From contig OZ244055.1 of the NCBI GenBank assembly GCA_965214975.1, forward strand, positions 1-64,000: a DNA stretch of 64,000 bases, read 5' to 3'. Source of the stretch: JAJEBT01 sp965214975 (GTDB taxonomy: Bacteria; Pseudomonadota; Alphaproteobacteria; MPNO01; UBA830). The position numbers and the translations under genes are program-made. Positions 1 to 9,125 of this stretch are shown here, one piece after another. How positions within the stretch are numbered: position 1 is the stretch's first letter; the number at the start of each line of letters is the position of its first letter. The notes beneath the pieces are model-generated. The model did not search any database. It saw only the letters and a program-made list of their open reading frames with translations, and had not been told where the DNA came from.

Positions 1-15
1 TATTGTACGGCTGTC

Positions 16-231
16 ATGACAGGCGACGAGTTTGTTCTCCGCGTACGGCGGGTCGGTCGCAAGCGCGGAGTGGTCGTGCACTTCGAGACCCGTGCGGGCA
101 AGGGAAGCCATGGACGGTTGCACTACGGAGAGCGCTTCGCCACGGTGAAGGACCGACGCAAGGAGATCGGTCCCGGGCTTCTGGCGGCGATGCTCCGGCA
201 ACTGGGGCTGAGGCGTCGGGACTTGGGATAG
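16..231 (+). CDS. hicA: HicA-family toxin (mRNA interferase)
   Basis: A 71-residue basic protein with the compact HicA/YcfA double-stranded-RNA-binding-like layout. The GKGSHG motif near residues 29-34 carries the catalytic histidine, followed by the strand LHYGERFATVKD and the C-terminal helix segment GPGLLAAMLRQLGL. HicA toxins cleave mRNA and are neutralised by HicB. The order here, toxin first and a HicB-like gene 21 bp downstream on the same strand, is the standard hicAB operon. Length is normal for the family (about 60-80 residues) and no frame defect is visible. The start is ATG at 16; the window begins just upstream, so promoter and operator cannot be judged. Confidence 0.85.
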   Translation: MTGDEFVLRVRRVGRKRGVVVHFETRAGKGSHGRLHYGERFATVKDRRKEIGPGLLAAMLRQLGLRRRDLG

Positions 232-252
232 CTGGCGATGGAGGTGTGCACG

Positions 253-684
253 ATGACGCAAATGCTGACTTGGCCGGCGGAACTGGAGAGGCAGGAGGAC
301 GGTTCGGTCCTCGTGTTGTTCCCGGACGTCCCGGAGGCCCTTACCGAGGGAGACAGCGAGACCGAGGCGCTGGAGCAGGCCGGGGACTGCCTGATCGCGG
401 CGCTCGGAGGTTACATCAGGGGGCGGCGCGCCATACCCCGGCCGTCTTCGGCGCGGGGGAGGAATTCGGTTGCATTGCCCGCGCTCGCCGCCGCAAAGGT
501 CTCCCTCTATGACGCGATGTACAGACAGGGTGTCGGCAACGCGGCGCTCGCTGCGCGGCTCGGTATCAGCGAGGATGTGGTGCGGCGCTTGACGGATCTC
601 GACCACCGCTCGCACATCGGCCAGGTCGAAACGGCACTGCATGCTCTGGGGCGGCGGCTCACGGTTGCGACCCGGGCTGCGTAG
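253..684 (+). CDS. hicB: HicB-family antitoxin
   Basis: 143 residues from ATG 253, chosen because GGAGGT lies 7 bp upstream; an in-frame ATG at 238 would add five residues. The N-terminal half is a partly degraded RNase-H-like HicB fold: the typical tract (WPAELERQEDGSVLVLFPDV, then an EALEQA helix and ALGGYI) is recognisable. The C-terminal third (SLYDAMYRQGVGNAALAARL, then ISEDVVRRLTDLDH) is a helix-turn-helix that would bind the operon's operator and autorepress. The role is to neutralise HicA by direct binding. The pair looks intact and should be functional. The family assignment is solid; regulation is inferred from the fold. Confidence 0.85.
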   Translation: MTQMLTWPAELERQEDGSVLVLFPDVPEALTEGDSETEALEQAGDCLIAALGGYIRGRRAIPRPSSARGRNSVALPALAAAKVSLYDAMYRQGVGNAALAARLGISEDVVRRLTDLDHRSHIGQVETALHALGRRLTVATRAA

Positions 685-978
685 CCTTCGCGAGAACACG
701 ACATCGAAGCCGCGGGGAACGCGCCCGTCCACAGGGTGCGGGCATGACGGATCGGGGAAAGGCGGCGATTCCGGCGTCGTCGGCGGAATCCGGGACCGGG
801 AGAAACCGGAGCGGGCGGCATAGGGTGCGATCGCGCAGCCGACGACACGCGCGGACACGAACCCGGCCGGAACCGCCCGCCGAAAGGGAGCGAATGCGCG
901 AACGCGCCTCCGGTGACGGGGCACCCGGGGCGATCGGCTTTTCCTTCCTCGTGCGTGTCGCGGTTCCACCGCCCTCGG

Positions 979-1767
979 TCAGGCCGCGACGCGTTGCAGG
1001 AGTTTTCGGCGGAAGTCCTCGCGGGAGGAGAGCGACGAGACCATGTCCCCTCCGACGTCGGACAGTCGCGCGAGGTCCGTTCCCGGGGTTTCGGTCTGGT
1101 CCTCGAAGACGAGGAGGGATTCGAAACGCAGCCCGTGTCGGTGAAAGCGCGACAGCATGACCGTGACAAGATGCGCCTTCTCCCGGTCCGGCACGCCGTG
1201 CACGAAGAGCGGGACGCCGCTCTTTCCCTCGATGCGGTAGTCGACGGGACAAGCTTGGGCGTCGGGCACGTCCGGCTCGTGGTCGCGCTGGACCCGGGCT
1301 TCATCCACATGGCTGAACAGAAGGCTGGCGAGATCGTCGTAGAACGTGGAGCCGACGCCGGAGCGCGAAAGCAGGATCAGGTCGTGGACTCTGGTGAGCG
1401 CCTGCCCGAAGGCGAACACCGCCTCCGGCAAGCAATCGGGCGCGGTATCGACACAGAGAGCCCCGCGATCGCCGTCCCAGCGGAGTCCCGTTTCGCCCAT
1501 GACGCGATCGAGGACCGTCCCCCGCGGCCCATCCACGAAGGAATCGACGTCGTGGTCGTGGCTGGCATGCATCAACGTGTGTCCTCGATCCGAGAGTCGC
1601 AGCCCGCCCGATGCCGACTCGGAGAGGTGGATCGGGTAGCGGTCTCCGTCGGGAAACGCGAAGGGCGTGCGCAGCATCAGGGCGCCGTCGGGGCGCCGCT
1701 CGACCCTCACCTCCTCGCAGAGGCGCTCGCGCAGCAGGTTCCCGAGCGCATCGGCGTCGAGGGCCAT
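979..1767 (-). CDS. DUF1828/DUF1829 domain protein
   Basis: A 262-residue protein. Residues ~25-110 match the DUF1828 pattern (FAFPDGDRYPIHL, then GGLRLSDRGHTL), and the C-terminal ~120 residues match DUF1829 (FYDDLASLLFSHV, then PLFVHGVPDREKAHLVTVML). The biochemical function of this family is not established; its members recur in mobile and defence-rich loci. The start is ATG 1767. It overlaps by one base the stop of an upstream reading frame (TGATG), which hints at translational coupling to a small upstream ORF. About 300 bp without a recognisable gene separate its 3' end from hicB, which is convergent. Confidence 0.7.
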   Translation of the reverse strand: MALDADALGNLLRERLCEEVRVERRPDGALMLRTPFAFPDGDRYPIHLSESASGGLRLSDRGHTLMHASHDHDVDSFVDGPRGTVLDRVMGETGLRWDGDRGALCVDTAPDCLPEAVFAFGQALTRVHDLILLSRSGVGSTFYDDLASLLFSHVDEARVQRDHEPDVPDAQACPVDYRIEGKSGVPLFVHGVPDREKAHLVTVMLSRFHRHGLRFESLLVFEDQTETPGTDLARLSDVGGDMVSSLSSREDFRRKLLQRVAA

Positions 1768-2084
1768 CAGAAGAGCCTCCGAGGGTCGGGCCGGGCCTCC
1801 GGTTCCTTCACGTCGAGTCCTCCATCAGACAGGCCAACGCACCCTCCGAGATTCGAGGCGATCCGATGCCGTGGCATCGGATTCCGCCTTGTTGCCTGCC
1901 GCCATGGCCTTCCCCGAAGCACGATGCACACGGGCTTGGCAAGCGATGTTGCCATGATCGCGACATGGCCCGTTGTAGCGCGCCAATGTCGGCGGCGGCA
2001 GACCCCGAGGCAGGCACGCGATTCCGCACGGGAAATCACGGAGAGCCTGACCTGAAAATGGCCGGGCGCGGCTTCCGGCGACAC
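1767..2084 (-). CDS. Possible small ORF upstream of the DUF1828 gene
   Basis: A 105-codon frame whose stop overlaps the ATG of the DUF1828 gene (TGATG). The last ~35 residues (ending KEPEARPDPRRLF) look protein-like, while the first two thirds are rich in Arg/Cys/Trp like random GC-rich sequence. I do not recognise a family. It may be the 3' end of a decayed partner gene rather than an intact gene. Its 5' end approaches the cysteine-desulfurase remnant on the opposite strand, in line with a junction of fragments here. Confidence 0.25.
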   Translation of the reverse strand: MSPEAAPGHFQVRLSVISRAESRACLGVCRRRHWRATTGHVAIMATSLAKPVCIVLRGRPWRQATRRNPMPRHRIASNLGGCVGLSDGGLDVKEPEARPDPRRLF

Positions 2085-2122
2085 CTGACGGAGGTTTCAC
2101 GCCGCTGCGCCGTGCGCCGATA

Positions 2123-2719
2123 GCCTCGTTTGCAACGCATGCGGACATCTTGAGCCTGTCCGGCCACAAGATGCACGGCCCGAAGGGGGTCGGTATCATC
2201 TTCATCGCCCGGGCATTGCAGGACCGGATCGAGCCGTTGATTTTCGGCGGCGGCCAGCAATCCGGACTTCGCTCAGGCACCCTGCCCGTGCCACTCCGCG
2301 TAGGCATGGGCGCGGCTGCCGAACTGCTCATCGGGGAGGAAGCCCGACAGGAACGGGCCGAGTTGCGCCGTCGCCGCGACGTCTTCGTGCACCGTCTGAC
2401 GTCCTTGAACTGGCCGACCTCGCTGATTGGCCCCCAAGGTGAGGCACGGCATCCATCAAACGCGAGCATCTGTTTCCACGGGCTCTCCGCCCATGGGATT
2501 CTTGGGGCGCTTCAACCCCGTCTTGCGGCTTCGACCGGCTCGGCCTGCGCGTCGGGCATCCCGGAGCCATCGCACGTTCTGCGGGCCCTCGGTCTGACCG
2601 GAGACGAGGCAGATGCGACCGTGCGTTTCAGCCTCGGCTTCGGGACAACCGACGGAGATGTTGAAGAGGCTGTGTGGCTGATTGAAAAGGCGTTGGCTGA
2701 TTTGTCGGACACAGCTTGA
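2123..2719 (+). pseudogene. C-terminal remnant of a NifS/DndA-type cysteine desulfurase
   Basis: The frame opens mid-fold at residues equivalent to about 190 of a ~390-residue enzyme. The PLP-binding lysine motif is intact (DILSLSGHKMHGPKGVG), followed by the GQQSGLRSGT loop, SICFHGLSAHGILGAL and the cysteine-loop region STGSACASG. The PLP-binding N-terminal half, including the upstream Asp and His positions, is absent: upstream the frame runs into a stop at 2048-2050 with no homologous sequence. Cysteine desulfurases of this type supply sulfur to Fe-S assembly, or to DNA phosphorothioation when they are DndA. The defence setting favours a dnd relic, but the fragment alone cannot tell DndA from IscS/NifS. 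The downstream end abuts the vapC-derived repeat. Confidence 0.75.
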
Positions 2720-2729
2720 TCGGGCTTGA

Positions 2730-2865
2730 TCCGCTTCGGCTCCGGCGTCTTTTCCGGCTCCGTCTCGCGCGTCCTGTCCAGCGTGGCGGCCGCCCGGGGA
2801 TCCGCGGCGTCGATCCCGGCGTCGCGAAACGCGCCAGCGTTCCGCGTCACCACGGAAAGCGCGCG
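2730..2865. repeat. 136-bp dispersed repeat, copy 1 (vapC 3'-end relic)
   Basis: Colinear without indels, and nearly identical, to 11790-11925. Read on the minus strand it encodes SVVTRNAGAFRDAGIDAADP, which matches the C-terminal signature of VapC/PIN toxins (TRN..DF...G....(N/D)P). It is then followed by a shared Glu/Pro/Lys-rich tail (EPEKTPEPKR). It lies between the cysteine-desulfurase fragment and a transposase fragment and has no start or N-terminus, so it is a toxin-gene tail carried along by rearrangement. Confidence 0.7.
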
Positions 2866-2867
2866 CG

Positions 2868-3662
2868 CCGTTCGCCGCGGCGTCGAGTCGTCCTGGAAAC
2901 GGGCGGGGAAAGGAACCTGTGGGAGCATGTCGCCGCGCTCCCGAAGCTCGCCGACGGGACCGTGGAGACCGCCGCCCGCGGCGGCAGGCGGGCGAGAGCC
3001 CGGCGCGGGGCAGGACTCGAGCTGCGCGCCGCCCGGGTGAGGCTCGCGCCGCCGCGCAGGGCCGAGAGCCGGGTTCCCCTCGACATGCTCGCCGCGACCG
3101 AACCCGACCCGCCCGCCGGCAGGGAGCCTCTCGAATGGCTGCTGCCGGCACCGAAACCGAAGCCGGCGCGGCAACCGCGCGGCGTCTCGTCGCCTGGTAC
3201 GAACGGCGGCGGACCATCGAGGAGCGCTTCAAGGTTCTCGAGACCGGAACGCGCGTCGAGGACCGGCGACTCGACCACGCCGACGACCTGCGGCCATGCC
3301 TCGTCCTCGATGCCGTCACGGCGTGCCGTGTCCTCGACCTCGAACGCCGGGTCCGTGACAAGCCGGAGCTGCCGGCCGACCGCGTCGTCGGGAAAGACCG
3401 GATCGTCGTCCTCCACGTCCTGCGGAGAGCGCACGGCATCGCGCGGGCATGGCCGCCGCCGGAAAAGCCGCCCGGCATCCGGACCTTCGTCATAGATCCC
3501 GCGAGACTCGCGGGCTTCGAGCCACGGAAAATCCAGCCATTGCCCGGAACGCGGCTGCCCTGGAAAGGGTGCGTCTTCATGCGGAACGCGGCCGACACGT
3601 GTCGCCGACTCGGCGAACCCGGCATGATCCAGCGCCCGCCCGACCGAACCGCGGGAGGTTGA
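2868..3662 (+). pseudogene. Remnant of IS4/Tn5-type transposase (C-terminal part)
   Basis: Corresponds to the last ~260 residues of the transposase of the adjacent element (3699-6057), in two frames. The first frame holds RRVVLETGGERNLWEHVAAL and EPDPPAGREPLEWLLP. After a frame change near 3170, VAWYERRRTIEERFKVLETG carries the catalytic Glu region, then TRVEDRRLDHADDL and the terminal LPGTRLPWKGC. It lacks the DruA-like domain and the first catalytic Asp regions, is frameshifted and cannot be active. It lies head-to-tail with the complete copy, with under 40 bp between its last homologous codons and the left inverted repeat of that copy. Confidence 0.8.
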
Positions 3663-3698
3663 AGGGTTCGGATCCCGCCATCCGGGCGACCGGGCCGG

Positions 3699-6057
3699 TC
3701 CGGGACCTCACATGGGGCCATAGTTGACTCAAAGAGCGATTCGGCCTACGTGAAGGGCCATGCAAGTGGGTCTTCACCAGTTTTCCGCCGGCACGGTCGC
3801 GTGGTTCGGCAAGGCGGTTCGGGAACAGGGCCGCACGCGCAGCTCGCTGGCGCGCGAGCTGTGCGCGCGGGAGAACCGGGTCGGCGGCCGGGGCGAGCCC
3901 TGCCTTGCCTCGGCGCGCAAGGCGCTGCCGGCGCTCGCGGACAGGCTCGGGGTCGCGCTGCCGGCGCCGCGGGCCGCGCGCTTCCGCAAGCGCCGCGAGG
4001 GCGCGCCCGCGGAGGCCTGTCCGGACCTTTCGCTCCGCTGCCGGCTTGCGGACCTCGGTGCGGTGACGCTGGAGCCGGTCGCGGGCGACGGCGAGCGGCG
4101 GCGGTGGGAAGCGACGATGGCGGCGCACCATCCGCAGGGCTGGGCGCGGGCGCCGGGCGGGCAGCTCCGCCACTGGGTGCGTTCCTCCGTGCACGGCCGC
4201 CTCGGCGGCATCGGGTTCTGCGCCGCGAGCTGGCACCAGAAGGCGCGCGACGACTTCATCGGCTGGTCGGCGGACGCCCGGGTCGCGAACCTGCCGCTGC
4301 TGGTCAACAACCACCGCTTCCTGCTTCTGCCCGGCGTGCGCGTCCACGGCCTGGCCTCGCGGGTTCTGGAGCTGGCGGCCGCGCGCGTGGCGGCGGACTG
4401 GGAGGCGGTCCACGGGGTGCGCCCTCTCATGGCCTGCAGCTATGTCGGCCCCGGGCACGCCGGCACCTGCTACGCGACGGCGGGCTGGCGGCGCTGCCTG
4501 CGGCGGACCTCGGGACGGCCGCCCGGAGCCGCCGCCGGCGCGGCGCGGACGGTGTGGATGAAGCCGCTGGCGGCGGGCTGGGAGGACCGCCTGCGCGCCG
4601 CGCCGGCACGGGGCATCCGGGCCGCGCCCGCGCTATACATGGACGACAGGACCGACTGGGCCGGTCGGGAGTACGCGCGCGGCACCCATCCCGACGGCCG
4701 GGTTCGCGAGCGGATCGCGCGCATGGGGCGGGCGTGGCTGGAGCGTCCGGGGGAGGCGATCCCGGCGATCTTTCCGTCCCGGGCGGAGCGCAAGGCGGCC
4801 TACCGGTTGCTGTCGAGCGGGAAGGTGGGCATGGAGCACGTTCCGGGCCGCATCAGGCGACGATGGTGGAGCGCTGCCGGCTCGAGGAGGTGATCCTCGC
4901 GATCCAGGACACCACCACGCTCAACTACGACGGGCTCGAGGCGACCGCCGGGCTTGTCGCGCTGGGCGGCGGGGGCAAGGGCGTCCGCGGGCTGGTGGCC
5001 CATGCGGGCCTCGCGGTCAACGCGGCGGGGCGGCCGCTCGGCGTGTTCGCGCTCGACGCCACCTTCCGCGACGGCGGCGACGGGAGGAACGAGAGCGCGC
5101 GCTGGCTGCGCGGGCACGAGCGGGCGCGGGAACTCGCCCGCGCCTGCCCCGGAACGCGGGTGGTCACGGTCTGCGACCGCGAGGGCGACTTCCGGGAGCT
5201 GCTTTCCGGGGCCGCGTCGCGGGAGGCGGGACTGCTGGTGCGGTCGCGCCGCGCGGCGCGGCGGCGGGTCGTCCTCGGGACGGGCGGGCAACAGGATCTG
5301 TGGGAGCATGTCGCCGCGCTCCCGCGCCTTGCCGGCAGGACCGTGGACATCGGCGCCGGCGGCGGAAAGCGGGCGCGGTCCGGACGGACGGCGCGGCTCG
5401 ACCTGCGCGCCGCCAGGGTGAGGCTGGCGCCGCCGCGCGACGCCGAAAGCCGGGAACCTCTCGACATGCTCGCCGTGTCCGCCACCGAACCCGATCCGCC
5501 GGCCGGCAGGGAACCCCTCCACTGGCTGCTGCCGATCACCGAGGCCGCCGCCGACGCCGACACCGCGCGGACCGTCGTCGCCTGGTACGAACGGCGCTGG
5601 ACCATCGAGGAATGGTTCAGGGTTCCCAGGACCGGAACCCGCGTCGAGGACCGGAAGCTCGACCATGCCGACGACCTGCGGAAGTGCCTCGCCTTCGACG
5701 CCGTCACCGCCTGCCGCGTCTTCGGTCTCCAGCGCCTCGCCCGCGAGAAGCCGGACCTGCCGGCGAACCGCGTCGTCTCCGACGACGAGATCACCATCCT
5801 GCACGTCAGCCTGAACGACCGCGGGATCGTTCGCGCCCGCGCGCCCCCGGACAGGCCTCCCGGCATCCGCGCGTTCGTCGTCGACGTCGCCAGGCTGGCG
5901 GGCTTCGACCCGACGAAAAGACAGCCGCTGCCGGGAACCCAGCTGCTCTGGAAAGGGTACGTCCACCTGCGACACGCGACCAGCACCTACCGGGCCTTGA
6001 AGAGGATGGACATGATCAGGCACTGACTCAACTGTGGGTGGTTGTGAGGTCCCGGAC
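3699..6057 (+). mobile_element. IS4/Tn5-type insertion sequence with DruA-like transposase
   Basis: A 2359-bp element bounded by imperfect 34-bp terminal inverted repeats at 3699-3732 and 6024-6057. The outer 15 bp (GTCCGGGACCTCACA) are identical, and the inner GTTGACTCA/GTTGAGTCA boxes differ at one base. The transposase stop codon (6024-6026) lies inside the right repeat. No clear target-site duplication is visible in the flanks, as expected if the left side was rearranged together with the adjacent remnant. The single long coding region is frameshifted. Confidence 0.8.
3760..6026 (+). pseudogene. IS4/Tn5-type transposase with N-terminal DUF4338 (DruA-like) domain, frameshifted
   Basis: Reads MQVGLHQFSAGTVAWFGKAV from ATG 3760. 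Residues ~1-80 look like a DNA-binding region. Residues ~90-260 are a DUF4338/DruA-like domain (LGGIGFCAASWHQKARDDFI, NLPLLVNNHRFLLLPGV). Residues ~290-365 are the Tn5 transposase N-terminal domain (RTDWAGREYARG, FPSRAERKAAYRLLSS). The frame is lost near 4845-4865 and continues in the -1 frame with the DDE catalytic domain: AIQDTTTLNYDG (first Asp), VTVCDREGDF (second Asp) and YERRWTIEEWF (Glu). One indel breaks an otherwise complete ~755-residue protein. It could be a decayed copy, a sequencing error, or frameshifting; no A-rich slippery heptamer is visible at the junction, which argues against programmed slippage. Confidence 0.8.
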
Positions 6058-6236
6058 AGGCGGCGCGGGATCACCCCGGTCGCGCGACGGGAATCCCTTG
6101 AGTCCGCGGCCGTCTCCGCTAGAATGGCCGGGCGGGTCGCCTGGCGCGTTCGCCCGCGACGGCGGCTCGCGGCAAGGGCGCGGTTCCGGCGCCCTCATCG
6201 GGCCGGCCGGAGGCGCGCCCCGGGAAGGGCCGGTCC

Positions 6237-7781
6237 ATGGATCGACGCAAGCTTCCGATCGGCATCCAGACCTTCCGCAGGATCCGCGAGGACGGCCACT
6301 ACTACGTCGACAAGACCGGCTACGCCAAAAGGCTGGTCGACGAGGGAAAGCACCATTTCCTGTCGCGGCCTCGGCGGTTCGGCAAGAGCCTGTTCGTCGA
6401 CACGCTGAAGGAGCTGTTCGAGGGCGGCGAGGCGCTGTTCGAGGGGCTCGCCGTCCACGGCCAGTGGGACTGGTCGGTGAGGCATCCGGTGGTGCGCCTG
6501 GATTTCAGCGGCGGCGATTACGGAGAGCCGGGCTATCTCGACCGGAACGTCTCCGCGCAGCTGGACGAAATCGAGGAAGGCGCAGGTCTGGCGGCCCGGT
6601 ACTCCGATGCGCCGGAGCGCCTCGCGCACCTGATCAGGACACTTCACGGGCAGACGGGCCGAAGGGTCGTCGTGCTGGTGGACGAGTACGACAAGCCCAT
6701 CCTCGATGCTCTGGAGAACCCGGAACGGGCGCGGGCGAACCGCAACTACCTGCGCGGACTCTACGGGAACATCAAGCGAAGAGACGCGGACATCAAGTTC
6801 AGCTTCGTCACCGGGGTGAGCAAGTTCGCCCGGACGAGCCTGTTCTCGGGCATGAACAACCTCAGGGACGTCACTCTCAACCCGCGCTACTCGGCGGTCT
6901 GCGGCTACACCGAGGCCGATCTGGACGAGGTGTTCGCGCCGGAGCTCGACGGGCTCGACCGCCAAGCGGTCCGCGAGTGGTACAACGGCTACTCGTGGCT
7001 CGGCGAGGACAGGGTGTACAACCCGTTCGGCATCCTGCAGCTGTTCGACGAACGGCTGTTCAAGGCGTGGTGGTTCGAGACCGGCACGCCGACCTTTCTC
7101 GTCGATCTTCTGAAGTCGCGCGGGATCCCTTCGACGGAGCTCGACGGAACGGTCGCGGACGACGGCTTGCTGTCTTCCTTCGACATCGACGACATTCCGC
7201 ACCAGGCGCTGCTGTTCCAGACCGGCTATCTCACCATAGCCGACGTCGTCGCCCGAAGCGGCCCCGCCTCCTACCGGCTCGGCTATCCGAACAGGGAGGT
7301 GCGCCAGGCCCTGAACCGGCATCTGCTGCGGGCCTGGGCTCCGGAGATGGCGGACGTTGCCCGGGCGGGGAATCTCGGCCGGCTGCTGGCGGACGCCGAT
7401 CTTGCCGGCCTCGAGGCGCTGCTGCGGGCGTTCCTATCGAGCGTTCCGTGCCACTGGCACGCGAAGACGCCGATCGCCGACTACGAAGGGCACTACGCGA
7501 CCGCGGTCTACTCGCTTCTCTCGGGGTGGGGTCTCGACGCGCGGGTGGAGGACGCGACGAGCCGGGGGCGGATCGACCTGGCGGTGACGGCGGGCGGGCA
7601 CGCGTACCTGTTCGAGTTCAAGGTGCTGGGTTCGGCCTCCGGGGGCGCGGCGATGCGGCAGCTGCGCGAGAAGGGCTACGCGGACAAGTACAGGGGTCCG
7701 GGGCGGACGGTGCATCTCGTCGGGGTGGAGTTCGACCCGGAAAAGCGCAACGTCGCGACGTTCGAGACCGCGCGGGCGTGA
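6237..7781 (+). CDS. AAA-ATPase-like domain / PD-(D/E)XK nuclease protein
   Basis: 514 residues with the layout of the widespread AAA-ATPase_like (PF09820) plus PDDEXK_9 (PF08011) family. The N-terminus has the family hallmark PIGIQTFRRIREDGHYYVDK. A P-loop-like RPRRFGKSLFVDTL lies near residues 45-58 and a Walker-B-like VVVLVDEYDKPI near 145. The central FVTGVSKFARTSLFSGMNNL block is also diagnostic. The C-terminus carries a nuclease core (GRIDLAVTAGGHAYLFEFKV, D...ExK). Members are often multicopy near mobile elements and their role is unproven; a nuclease-coupled NTPase in defence or transposition is inference. ATG 6237 is preceded by GGGAAGGG. It begins 180 bp beyond the IS and appears intact. 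Confidence 0.8.
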   Translation: MDRRKLPIGIQTFRRIREDGHYYVDKTGYAKRLVDEGKHHFLSRPRRFGKSLFVDTLKELFEGGEALFEGLAVHGQWDWSVRHPVVRLDFSGGDYGEPGYLDRNVSAQLDEIEEGAGLAARYSDAPERLAHLIRTLHGQTGRRVVVLVDEYDKPILDALENPERARANRNYLRGLYGNIKRRDADIKFSFVTGVSKFARTSLFSGMNNLRDVTLNPRYSAVCGYTEADLDEVFAPELDGLDRQAVREWYNGYSWLGEDRVYNPFGILQLFDERLFKAWWFETGTPTFLVDLLKSRGIPSTELDGTVADDGLLSSFDIDDIPHQALLFQTGYLTIADVVARSGPASYRLGYPNREVRQALNRHLLRAWAPEMADVARAGNLGRLLADADLAGLEALLRAFLSSVPCHWHAKTPIADYEGHYATAVYSLLSGWGLDARVEDATSRGRIDLAVTAGGHAYLFEFKVLGSASGGAAMRQLREKGYADKYRGPGRTVHLVGVEFDPEKRNVATFETARA

Positions 7782-8284
7782 CGTCCGGGCACGTTCCCGG
7801 AAACGGATCCCCGGCCCGCCGCCCGCATGACCCGAGGTCCGCCCCCCCCCGTCCTGCCGGGATCGCGGACGGCGTGCCGAACCGTCGGCGACGCGTTCCC
7901 GATTCGCCGCGCGCCGACCGGAACGGCGCGGTCCCGTTCGCCGGTCGCGGACCCCCGGACGCCATGTCCTCCTCCGGCTTCCCCGCGCCCGTCCGCAAGG
8001 GGAACGTCCGGTCGCGCAGGCGCCGGGCGGAATCCCGACCGTCACCGACGGCCCGCGGGACGCGTTGCGGCGGCTGCGTCCGGTCCGGCCGACGAGGGCG
8101 AAACGCGGCCGGCATCGGGCGCGCCCTCGACCGCGGAGGACTCGCGGGACCGCAAGACCCGTCCCCCGGCAGGGAATCGCCGGTCGACGGTTTCCGCGAC
8201 GCAGGCTCCCGCGCCGCGACAACACGGGCGGATCCGGGCGCCTCGTTCGCGTCCCGCAACCCCGGGGCGCATCCACGGCCCGTT
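7782..8284. other. About 500 bp without a recognisable gene
   Basis: GC-rich sequence with no frame showing family motifs on either strand. It includes a run of nine C at 7842-7850. It presumably once held the N-terminal part of the methyltransferase-HNH gene that follows, but no homologous codons are discernible. Confidence 0.5.
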
Positions 8285-8773
8285 TCCGTCAGGCAAATCG
8301 TGCTCGACCCCTTCTGCGGCTGCGCCACGGCCGCCGTCGCGGCGGAGAGGCTGCAGCGCCAGTGGATCGGGATAGACGTGTCGCCCAAGGCCGCCGAGCT
8401 TGTCAGGACGCGCCTGCAGGGCATTCTCGACGAGGTGCCTCTCTACAGGATCGGCGGCGTCATCCACAGGACCGACCAGCCGCACCGCACGGATCTTGGC
8501 GACCTCCCCGGCTACGGAACGCACAAGGATCTTCTCTACGGTCGGCAGGAAGGCGTCTGCGGCGGTTGCGGAGTGCATTTCCCCAAGCGGAACTTCACCG
8601 TGGACCACATTGTCCCGAGGGCGCATGGCGGGACGGACCACCTCGAGAACCTGTGGCTGCTGTGCGGCGCGTGCAATTCCTCCAAGGGAAAGCGGTCCCA
8701 GGAACAGTTCCTGAAAGAGCGGATGCCCAAGCGCGCAGAACGTTTCTCGTGGCTGGTGGAAGCCGCCGCCTGA
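8285..8773 (+). pseudogene. DNA methyltransferase-HNH fusion, N-terminally truncated
   Basis: The recognisable part starts at IVLDPFCGCATAAVAAE, the SAM-binding motif I of beta-class N4/N6 methyltransferases, then RQWIGIDVSPKAAELV. It is followed by an HNH module with CGGCGVHF, FTVDHIVPRAHGGTDHLENL and LLCGACNSSKGKRSQ (zinc-ribbon cysteines and the DH..N..H core). In this family the catalytic DPPY motif IV precedes motif I, and it is missing here, so methyltransferase activity is lost. A GTG at 8300 could still produce a ~157-residue protein with an intact HNH domain. It lies upstream of the EcoRV-like pair but seems unrelated to it. Confidence 0.7.
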
Positions 8774-9125
8774 TCCCGGCGCGGAGCGTCTCCCGGCAAG
8801 GGCCTTCCGCCCCCGCACGAGAACGCCGATTCCGAAGGGCGACGTGGAACGGCCTGTATCGGGAAGCCCGTGAACCGCGGCATCGGGCGACTCGCCCCGA
8901 TTGACGCCGGAAACGGGCTGGGGCACGGTTCCCGACGACAATGTCGACGGCGTCGATGCAGGAGAGCGGCCATGAATGCGCAACCGGAAGCGATCCTCAC
9001 GCCCGAACCGAAGGCGCTGGCCCCCAACGTGCATCAACGCCCGTTTTCCGCCCTCGCCAGGGCTCCGGGTGGATCGGGTATTGATGAAGCGGTCTGAATT
9101 CGACCGAATCGGAGGAAAGGACGAC

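Noticed and set aside
3760..4870. DruA-like domain considered as evidence for Druantia type I
   Set aside because: It is part of a transposase flanked by terminal inverted repeats and has no druB-druD neighbours; the Druantia call rests only on the druH-druE pair.
5300..8284. Long plus-strand frame joining the transposase region to the methyltransferase-HNH fragment
   Set aside because: The frame crosses the IS end and the ATPase-nuclease gene out of frame; only the last ~160 codons show a real family match.
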